A stretch of 48,324 nt of DNA from assembly GCA_964400105.1 (NCBI GenBank), contig CAYNTG010000008.1, positions 1 to 48,324 on the forward strand, read 5' to 3'. This document shows, one piece after another, positions 43,032-48,324 of this stretch. This DNA is from CAYNTG01 sp964400105. GTDB taxonomy: Bacteria; UBP14; UBA6098. The translations under genes were made by a program, and so were the position numbers. The stretch's first letter is position 1. Each line of letters opens with the position of its first letter. Under the pieces are notes generated by a model. It made no database searches. It saw only the letters and a list, made by a program, of their open reading frames with translations, and had not been told where the DNA came from.

Positions 43032-44921
43032 TTATTTAATCAGCGTAATCGCTTTCGTCATCGTTTTATCGGAGGTTTTCACCCGAATCAGATATATCCC
43101 GCTCGGCACGCTCTCGCCGGAATCGTCGGTGCCGTCCCATGTCGATGTGCCGTCGATGTTTGCGATCTCTTCGATCTTTCTTCCCGCGATGTCGAATATG
43201 GAGATTTCGCCGCGAGCCGAGATCGCGCATTTTGCGTTGAACGGGTTCGGAAAGACATCGATTGTGTTCAATGTCGGAAGGATCGTTTTTTCATCGATGT
43301 CGGCGAGATAAACTGCCTCTGCAGCATCGATGCGGCCATAACCCGATTCGAGATCGAATCCGGTGGACATGACATCCTCGGCGGAATCTCGAAGTATCTG
43401 ACGAACCTCGATGTTTGTGAGTGTCGGGTCTTGCGAGAGGATCAAAGCGCAAACACCCGCCGCCTGGGGACAGGCCATGCTTGTGCCCTCGGCGTGCATG
43501 TAGTTATGATCTCCCGGTGAAAGAGTGGGGTCTTCGATGCTATTCGCGACCGAGACGACATATGTTGACCATATAGTCTCGGTGACGTCGCCGGAGGTGG
43601 CGTCCGTTGCTCCACCCGGCGCGACGACATCGAGCATGCTGCCGTATTGGCTGAATGACGCGCGATTCCCGGCGGCATTGCAGCTTCCGACCGCGATAAC
43701 GAGCGGATCGCTCGAAGGGTATGCGCATGTGTCGTTCCCGAAGAAGGGCATTCCTGCGCTATTACCGGAGGCCGCTACGATAGTAACTCCGACGCTGTAT
43801 GCAAAGGCTATCGCCGTGGATTCGACCGGCTCGGATTCGGATGAAAATCCACCGAGGCTCATCGAGATAATATTCGCACCCGCGATAGCTGCATATTCGA
43901 TTCCAGCGGCGATGTCCGTAACGGTCATGCTGCCCTCTGGATTTCCGACACGAACGGGCATGATCTTGCAGCCACCTCCGGCTACACCCGCGAACATCGT
44001 CTCGTTATCCATAACCGCCGCTGCGACACCGGAACAATGCGTTCCATGTGAAACGCCGGCATCGGCTGGGATTCCAAACATCGGATATCCGCCCTCGCCG
44101 TTGCCGACGCTGGGATCGGGTTCGCCCCAGCCGTCGTCGCCGTCGTAATGGATATCAGGGTTCCAGTCCTCCTGATCGGGGGGAGTCGTTTCCTCGCCGG
44201 TGACGCCGCCGACGAAATCGTATCCGAAAAGGTCGTCGATGTAGCCGTTGTAATCGTTGTCGGAGCCGTCGATATCGCCCAAATCATAAACAACGCCGTC
44301 GCCATCGAGGTCCTCGCCCGGATTAACCCAGATATTCGCGGCAAGATCGGGATGATCGACATCGGTGCCCGAATCGATGATCCCGATAATTATGTTTTCA
44401 CTTCCGCGTTGAGTTTCCCATGCTGCCGGGCAGTGTATCATCGCTTTGTCGAATTGATCAGGTTCGCTGGATGGTGTATGGTCGCCGTCGTCTGGAAAGA
44501 ACGGATCGTTTGGCGTATATTGAATATATCGATAATAGTTCGGGCAGGCCCATTTCACGAGGCCGGAGCGCACGAGAGTTGCCACCCATTCGCGAACCTC
44601 CGGCTCTGCCGAACGATGCAGTTCCATCTTCGTATCGATGTCCCCCGAACGAATCGCGTCGTTCCAAGATTCGTCGTCGATATCTGGCTTCCATGAAATA
44701 AGATAGATATCGAGCGTGCGCGTTACCCTATGAACCGTGGCATTATGCGAGCTTGCCATCGCCTCGATTTGCCCGAGTGCGACCTTATCAACCGGAGAAA
44801 AAGCCGCGTTTCCAAGAGCGAATTCCTGTAAATAGTATTGATGATTATGGATACCCATCGCAAAAGCCGAGCATGCGAGGATCGCGAACAAAGTTACTAT
44901 CGAAAAAGATCGTTTAAGCAT
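43032..44921 (-). CDS. Secreted subtilisin-family serine protease (S8) with sorting domain
   Basis: This 629-residue protein has a signal peptide (MLKRSFSIVTLFAILACSAFA), an N-terminal prodomain (about 22-140) and an S8 catalytic domain. The triad is Asp183 (IGIIDSGTDVDHPDL), His292 (SHGTHCSG) and Ser481 (GTSMACPQAAG). An Asp/Gly-rich stretch with DGDGVVYD may bind calcium. The end is the sorting domain (VFPNPFNAKCAI to AITLIK). It is probably an extracellular protease that provides peptides or processes surface proteins. The chosen ATG at 44921 has AGGAG 7 bases upstream; a longer in-frame start at 45014 would hide the signal peptide. Confidence 0.93.
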   Translation of the reverse strand: MLKRSFSIVTLFAILACSAFAMGIHNHQYYLQEFALGNAAFSPVDKVALGQIEAMASSHNATVHRVTRTLDIYLISWKPDIDDESWNDAIRSGDIDTKMELHRSAEPEVREWVATLVRSGLVKWACPNYYRYIQYTPNDPFFPDDGDHTPSSEPDQFDKAMIHCPAAWETQRGSENIIIGIIDSGTDVDHPDLAANIWVNPGEDLDGDGVVYDLGDIDGSDNDYNGYIDDLFGYDFVGGVTGEETTPPDQEDWNPDIHYDGDDGWGEPDPSVGNGEGGYPMFGIPADAGVSHGTHCSGVAAAVMDNETMFAGVAGGGCKIMPVRVGNPEGSMTVTDIAAGIEYAAIAGANIISMSLGGFSSESEPVESTAIAFAYSVGVTIVAASGNSAGMPFFGNDTCAYPSSDPLVIAVGSCNAAGNRASFSQYGSMLDVVAPGGATDATSGDVTETIWSTYVVSVANSIEDPTLSPGDHNYMHAEGTSMACPQAAGVCALILSQDPTLTNIEVRQILRDSAEDVMSTGFDLESGYGRIDAAEAVYLADIDEKTILPTLNTIDVFPNPFNAKCAISARGEISIFDIAGRKIEEIANIDGTSTWDGTDDSGESVPSGIYLIRVKTSDKTMTKAITLIK

Positions 44922-44961
44922 TTTATTCTCCTGACTATTTTTTATCCAAAAATGACCATAT

Positions 44962-44989
44962 AATATATGAATTGTCGAATGAAATTCAA
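44962..44989 (-). promoter_or_regulatory. Probable promoter of the subtilisin gene
   Basis: On the minus strand TTGAAT (44989-44984) and TATATT (44967-44962) are spaced by 16 bases, about 40 bases before the ATG. Confidence 0.5.
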
Positions 44990-45035
44990 GTTCGTGATAT
45001 GACGATTCGGTCATTTTTCGCGGAAATGGGGCGTC

Positions 45036-45064
45036 GCCCGACGAGCATTAGATGCTCGTCGGGC
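45036..45064. repeat. 12-bp perfect hairpin
   Basis: GCCCGACGAGCA (45036-45047) pairs with TGCTCGTCGGGC (45053-45064) around TTAGA. It lies upstream of the subtilisin promoter and touches the next inverted repeat. No T-run on either side makes it a clear terminator. Confidence 0.8.
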
Positions 45065-45166
45065 TGTCGGGTCGGTCGGTAGCGTAAGTCTGATAGGATA
45101 CTTAATTTCGCGTATAGTCTGCATTGTTATCGGGAATTTTGGTGGTGAACCGACCGACCCGACAGC
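45063..45166. repeat. 104-bp element bounded by 18-bp perfect inverted repeats
   Basis: GCTGTCGGGTCGGTCGGT (45063-45080) is the exact reverse complement of 45149-45166. The 68 bases inside have no supported gene. It could be a miniature element, a protein-binding site or a long RNA stem. I see no target-site duplication. Confidence 0.8.
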
Positions 45167-45168
45167 GG

Positions 45169-45224
45169 CCACACGGCCGGGAAATGATCGTGGTTTTATC
45201 GAATGTCTTGTTCCGGCCGTGTGG
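45169..45224. repeat. Inverted repeat with 12-bp arms
   Basis: CCACACGGCCGG (45169-45180) is the reverse complement of 45213-45224, separated by 32 bases. A small palindrome CGGCC-ACAC-GGCCG overlaps its left arm. It directly follows the 104-bp element. Confidence 0.75.
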
Positions 45225-45279
45225 TTTCGACGCCCCCACGCGGGAAGATAATTTCAGCGATTTCGCCGCGATTTCGGGC

Positions 45280-45294
45280 TGGCACGCTCCTTGC
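45280..45294 (+). promoter_or_regulatory. Sigma-54 (-24/-12) promoter match with no downstream gene
   Basis: TGGCACG, four bases (CTCC) and TTGC match the RpoN consensus exactly, with GG at 45281-45282 and GC at 45293-45294. It points along the + strand into about 90 bases of non-coding DNA and then the antisense side of the minus-strand gene at 45390. The downstream stretch is C-rich (about 45341-45376) and includes CGCGA/TCGCG and CGCGCCAGCC. The latter 10-mer also occurs downstream of the sigma-54 site at 11621. Confidence 0.6.
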
Positions 45295-45389
45295 GAAGTG
45301 CTCACAAGGATTATTTAACATGATATAACGCACGCAAGCATTCCCATCCCTTCCCGCGACCGCTCTCGCGCCAGCCCTAATTTGCTTGA

Positions 45390-45737
45390 TCAGTTATCTT
45401 TAAGACGGATTTTCACCCCGCCGGCGATAGCTGCAAAGAGGTCGTATAGGAGCGCGAATATCGCGGCTCCGATTCCGGCGGCGATTCCGTAGAGGACACC
45501 GGCCAGGACACCGATAAAAACCCCGCCGAAGAAGCCGCTGGTTGCGCCGAGAATCGTGTTTGCGTATGGAATCTGTTCGAATCCGGCGAAGGTGCTTAAT
45601 CCTCCTAAAAGCCCGGTGAATATACCGGCCAACAGGCCAAAGAGTAGTCCGATCACGACATATGCGATTAGCGCGAGTTTAAAAACAGACCATGCATTGA
45701 TCGATTTGATTTCTACCAGTTTTTCATTATCGCCCAT
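45390..45737 (-). CDS. DUF3566-like small membrane protein
   Basis: This protein has about 115 residues from the ATG at 45737; in-frame GTG and TTG codons at 45743 and 45746 are alternatives. It opens with KLVEIKSINAWSVFKLALIAY, followed by three or four Gly/Ala-rich membrane segments and a charged end (AGGVKIRLKDN). The layout of an interfacial N-terminus (SVxK), glycine-rich helices and a final GGV/IxVxL strand fits the DUF3566-like group. Function is unknown. It follows the [4Fe-4S] protein gene by about 14-23 bases and is probably the last gene of that operon. Confidence 0.7.
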   Translation of the reverse strand: MGDNEKLVEIKSINAWSVFKLALIAYVVIGLLFGLLAGIFTGLLGGLSTFAGFEQIPYANTILGATSGFFGGVFIGVLAGVLYGIAAGIGAAIFALLYDLFAAIAGGVKIRLKDN

Positions 45738-45760
45738 TTTCACCAACTTTTTTTAGAGAA

Positions 45761-46270
45761 TCATTGAGTGTGCTTCATCGGAAGCGGTTCGATAGCACGA
45801 ACATCGAGGATATATTTTTTGGGGATAGCGATCTCGATTACCGGGGTTTTCGACTTATTTTTTTTGACCTTAATAACCTTTGCGTCGCAGATATGCGATC
45901 CGTCGCGTCCGAGGGCTTTTATCATATCTCCTACATCTGGAAGCGGCGAGAATTCATGCGGTATTCTAATCGAGATTTCCTCGGAAGTGCCGTATGTCTC
46001 GTCGATTACGAAGATAGCGAGGCCGGGACACGTGTGGATGCAAAGGCCGCAGCCTATGCAGGTCGCGTGGTCGATCTCTGGCAGATCGTTGATATTTTCC
46101 ATGTCCGTGATACTGTGGAATGGGCACGACGCGACGCATGGATCGCAGGGAATTTCCTGCCAGCACTCGATTACGGCATATGGGCATTTCTCGCGGCGTT
46201 CTTTCGATGGGAGTGTCGATTCGATCTGTTCTTTGGTTGGAATTCCATTGTTCGCGATTGTTAGCTTCAT
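45761..46270 (-). CDS. [4Fe-4S] ferredoxin-type protein, redox-operon partner
   Basis: This 169-residue protein has Cys29, Cys36, Cys42, Cys45 and Cys49 in KCPYAVIECWQEIPCDPC followed by VASCP. A regular CIGCGLCIHTCP motif (Cys71/74/77/81) follows, so up to two [4Fe-4S] clusters are likely. The C-terminal part is beta-rich and not a known enzyme domain. The ATG at 46270 has GGAGG upstream and overlaps the stop of the FAD oxidoreductase gene (ATGA). It probably passes electrons to or from that flavoprotein. A longer frame to 46354 lies inside the upstream gene and is unlikely. Confidence 0.87.
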   Translation of the reverse strand: MKLTIANNGIPTKEQIESTLPSKERREKCPYAVIECWQEIPCDPCVASCPFHSITDMENINDLPEIDHATCIGCGLCIHTCPGLAIFVIDETYGTSEEISIRIPHEFSPLPDVGDMIKALGRDGSHICDAKVIKVKKNKSKTPVIEIAIPKKYILDVRAIEPLPMKHTQ

Positions 46271-47361
46271 TTTTCCTCCTCGATCGTGCATGACGATATG
46301 CCACGCCTTATGTGCTCTCCGACCGGGCCAGAGCGCAGCGAACGAAGCTCGCATGATAGGCTATTCTTTTTGTTCTCGATGTTGTCGATATGCGCATCGA
46401 TCGAACGCGCGGCCGAGATTCCAGCGATTGCGCCTTCGATCATGGCGCTCGACGCCTCCTCGATACCGCCGGAATCGCCAGCGACGAAGATATCTGGGTT
46501 TGTCGTTCTCATGCAATCGTCGCGGATCGGAATATCACCGCCGAGTTCCGGGACATATATCATTTTGCACCCGGCGAGGTGAAAGAGATCGACCAGCGGC
46601 GACAATCCGACGGCGAGGCAGATGAAATCGCAGGCTATCTCCCTCTCTGTGCCGTGAATCGGCTGCCATTTCTCGTCTATTTTCGATACAATCGCGCCGG
46701 TAACATGGTCGTCGCCGATTGCCTCGAGAATAGTCGTTCGTGTGGCAATCGGAACTCCGAGCCGTGCGATCTTGCTCGCATGAACCCAATATCCGCCGAC
46801 CCTGTCCATCCCCTCGATAATTGCTGCTACCTCGACTCCGGCCTGTCGAAGCTGATAGCTGACGATAAGGCCGATATTTCCGGCACCGATCATCAAGCCG
46901 CGAAGTCCTGGCATCACGCCGTGAACATTCATGAGTGTCTGCACCGCTCCGGCTCCATAAACACCCGGAAGATCATTTTTCTGGAACGGGATCGTCTTTT
47001 CGAGTGCGCCGGTCGCGACGATTATTCTTTTCGGCTTGAATTTCACAACCTCGCGATCCTCGACGATAGCGGAAACGACGCCGTCCTCGTATAGCCCGGA
47101 AGCCGTCGTGCGAAGCGAATACTCGAAGTTCGGTTTGTCGGCAATATCCTCGATAAGCTTTTCGGGAATCCATATCCCCCGGACGCCGGCATATTCCATT
47201 TCCGAGCCGAAAAATTTATGCGTCTGTTTCACAAGCTGCCCGCCGAGAGCGAGCGAGTCGTCCAGAAGAACGGTATCGCAACCGGCTTTTACCGTCTCCT
47301 TTGCCGCCGCCAGCCCCGCCGGTCCGCCGCCGATAATTAGAATATCGCATTCGCGGATCAT
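46267..47361 (-). CDS. FAD-dependent pyridine-nucleotide-type oxidoreductase (HcnB / amine-dehydrogenase alpha-subunit-like)
   Basis: This 364-residue flavoprotein has an N-terminal dinucleotide motif (DILIIGGGPAGLAAAKE), VATGALEKTIPFQ, a second Rossmann motif (GLMIGAGNIGLIVSYQL) and the FAD-closing IFVAGDSGGIEEAS. It resembles subunits found with [2Fe-2S] and [4Fe-4S] partners in hydrogen-cyanide-synthase, opine/proline and sarcosine dehydrogenase-type complexes. The usual BFD-like [2Fe-2S] extension seen in HcnB is not visible; the protein ends shortly after the FAD motif. It overlaps both neighbours by four bases. Substrate cannot be inferred. Confidence 0.88.
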   Translation of the reverse strand: MIRECDILIIGGGPAGLAAAKETVKAGCDTVLLDDSLALGGQLVKQTHKFFGSEMEYAGVRGIWIPEKLIEDIADKPNFEYSLRTTASGLYEDGVVSAIVEDREVVKFKPKRIIVATGALEKTIPFQKNDLPGVYGAGAVQTLMNVHGVMPGLRGLMIGAGNIGLIVSYQLRQAGVEVAAIIEGMDRVGGYWVHASKIARLGVPIATRTTILEAIGDDHVTGAIVSKIDEKWQPIHGTEREIACDFICLAVGLSPLVDLFHLAGCKMIYVPELGGDIPIRDDCMRTTNPDIFVAGDSGGIEEASSAMIEGAIAGISAARSIDAHIDNIENKKNSLSCELRSLRSGPVGEHIRRGISSCTIEEEK

Positions 47362-47663
47362 CTCAGCACCCCCTTACCCTCCTGAGTTCGCACGACCATC
47401 CCATCCCGAAGCGGCTCTGTGCATACGCGGACATTCGGCCTTCCATCGACCTCCATCAGGCAGCTGCTGCAATGACCAATCGCGCAGAAAAATCCGCGCG
47501 GTCTTTTATGTTTGATCGAATAGCTCAGCGTCATAACCCCCGCATCGTGAAGGGCTGCGGCGATTGGCTCTCCGTCATAACCATCGAGCTGACTGCCGTC
47601 GAAAGAGAAGGTGATTTTCTGTCCCCTCTTGAATTCCAGTATCGGATGATCCTCAATACGCAT
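47358..47663 (-). CDS. [2Fe-2S] ferredoxin-like protein (HcnA-like subunit)
   Basis: This 101-residue protein has a plant-type ferredoxin-like fold (FKRGQKITFSFDGSQLDGYD, then GEPIAAALHDAGV). The cluster ligands Cys60, Cys65, Cys68 and Cys81 (FFCAIGHCSSCLMEVDG, VRVCTEPL) are in the spacing usual for HcnA-type subunits. The ATG at 47663 has GAGGA upstream; a longer frame to 47771 overlaps the lipoprotein gene and lacks support. It overlaps the FAD oxidoreductase start by four bases, so the two are made together. Confidence 0.88.
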   Translation of the reverse strand: MRIEDHPILEFKRGQKITFSFDGSQLDGYDGEPIAAALHDAGVMTLSYSIKHKRPRGFFCAIGHCSSCLMEVDGRPNVRVCTEPLRDGMVVRTQEGKGVLR

Positions 47664-47670
47664 AATATCC

Positions 47671-48159
47671 TCATTCGGAAAGTTTAACCTTGGCGCCGGG
47701 CTTGATTGCACGCGCTGTGAACCATCCCCTGTTGACTTCGAGGGCATATAGGACGGGCTTCGATGGCGCATGACTCGAAAGATCGCCCGGTTTCATCCAT
47801 TTAATATCTGTGATAATAGAATCGACATCGATGAAAGCTATTGCAAGTGGAATGAGCGTGTTTTTCATCCAGAACGAGTGCGGTCGCTCCTCGTCGAAGA
47901 TGAAAATCATGCCGGCGCTGTCTGGAAGATATTCCCTGAACATAAGGCCGCGCATTCGCTCGTCCGATTCGTCCGCGATTTCGACGGTTATCTCGAACGT
48001 ATCGACGAGTATTTTTCTCGTCGGAAGTTTCGGTGAATATTCTTTTGTGATCACTGTTGGACCCTGAGTTTCCGGTTCAGGGATTTTCTTATCCGTTTTG
48101 TCGCGGCAGGACAAAAGGAAAATGGAAATAATGGCGAGTATGGCCAGTTTTCTTACCAT
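47671..48159 (-). CDS. DUF192 lipoprotein
   Basis: This 162-residue protein has a lipoprotein signal (MVRKLAILAIISIFLLSC, lipidated Cys at 18) and a DUF192 domain: VEIADESDERMRGLMFRE, then MIFIFDEERPHSFWMKNTLIPL, then LEVNRGWFTARAIKPGAKV. DUF192 proteins are widespread, usually exported, and of uncertain function. It is the first gene of the redox operon, 7 bases ahead of the [2Fe-2S] gene. No Shine-Dalgarno sequence precedes its ATG; the predicted promoter leaves almost no 5' leader. Confidence 0.9.
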   Translation of the reverse strand: MVRKLAILAIISIFLLSCRDKTDKKIPEPETQGPTVITKEYSPKLPTRKILVDTFEITVEIADESDERMRGLMFREYLPDSAGMIFIFDEERPHSFWMKNTLIPLAIAFIDVDSIITDIKWMKPGDLSSHAPSKPVLYALEVNRGWFTARAIKPGAKVKLSE

Positions 48160-48167
48160 GAGGATAG

Positions 48168-48196
48168 ATTTTAATACCCGTTCAATATAAAGTCAA
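48168..48196 (-). promoter_or_regulatory. Promoter of the DUF192-redox operon, possibly leaderless
   Basis: On the minus strand TTGACT (48196-48191) and TAAAAT (48173-48168) are separated by exactly 17 bases. Only 8 bases lie between the -10 and the ATG at 48159, which places the start of transcription on or next to the start codon. Confidence 0.65.
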
Positions 48197-48228
48197 GCCA
48201 TCGTTGCAGATAATGTGTCGGGTAAATG

Positions 48229-48319
48229 GCGGGCAATGCCCGCTGATGACGGCTCCGGCCAGACGATTTATCCAAGTTGAGTAGATTTCAGCAGGCCTTC
48301 GCGGGTCGCCAGCGGCGAC
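48229..48319. repeat. Two short perfect palindromes at the window edge
   Basis: GCGGGC-AAT-GCCCGC (48229-48243) and GTCGCC-AGC-GGCGAC (48305-48319) are 6-bp stems with 3-nt loops in non-coding DNA. They resemble fragments of a dispersed palindromic repeat. No gene is supported from 48197 to the end. Confidence 0.4.
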
Positions 48320-48324
48320 AGGCG

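Noticed and set aside
45124..45318. 64-codon plus-strand frame across the inverted repeats and sigma-54 site
   Set aside because: No ribosome-binding site or domain; it spans the third inverted repeat and the promoter, so non-coding use is more likely.
1..48324. CRISPR arrays, tRNA or rRNA genes, insertion sequences
   Set aside because: No regularly spaced short repeats, no cloverleaf-like or rRNA-like sequence in the non-coding stretches, and no transposase or integrase reading frame were found by eye.

Overview
The window is about 48.3 kb of a chromosomal scaffold with two 100-N gaps (2445-2544 and 41466-41565). It suggests an uncultured, diderm, FCB-group-like bacterium. Seven secreted proteins end in the same C-terminal FlgD/Por-type sorting domain (YPNPFN or xPNPFN..., WDG.D..G..xPSGxY, final LIK/LVK/LLK/MLR), and an Omp85-family outer-membrane protein is encoded beside them. 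This is typical of candidate phyla around Bacteroidetes, Fibrobacteres, Cloacimonadota, Zixibacteria and WOR-3, but I cannot name the phylum. I found no rRNA, tRNA, CRISPR array or transposase.

Left part (1-4636): an ALDH7-type aldehyde dehydrogenase is followed by a hicB-hicA toxin-antitoxin pair. The pair sits between two exact 32-bp copies of the dehydrogenase 3' end. After a scaffold gap come a frameshifted remnant of a DNA cytosine methyltransferase, an AT-rich gene for an unknown membrane-anchored coiled-coil protein, and dispersed-repeat debris. This stretch looks like a small accessory or defence-related region.

Housekeeping block (4637-15327, + strand): a tight run of DivIVA-like protein, purine nucleoside phosphorylase, Hsp20, Lon, a secreted M14 carboxypeptidase and an ArsR-type regulator is followed by upp. 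A perfect sigma-54 promoter match lies ahead of upp. Then come psd, pssA, purS, purQ and a DUF4321-type membrane protein, mostly overlapping. They cover purine and pyrimidine salvage, purine synthesis, phosphatidylethanolamine synthesis and proteostasis.

Surface-protein island (15553-38818, + strand): three giant multidomain secreted proteins (2610, 2347 and 1890 aa) and one 211-aa protein are encoded in tandem. Hairpins or terminators punctuate the array, and an Omp85/TamA-like barrel protein follows. Three of the four secreted proteins share an N-terminal domain of about 100 residues with two conserved cysteines.

Right part (38819-48159, - strand): a beta-CASP metallo-beta-lactamase RNase, a second M14 carboxypeptidase (interrupted by a gap), a zinc-ribbon protein, a frameshifted small gene, and a subtilisin-family protease. 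A non-coding region rich in inverted repeats carries a second perfect sigma-54 promoter match with no gene in front of it. The window ends with an operon of DUF192 lipoprotein, [2Fe-2S] protein, FAD oxidoreductase, [4Fe-4S] protein and a DUF3566-like membrane protein. Its promoter lies so close to the first ATG that the mRNA may be leaderless.
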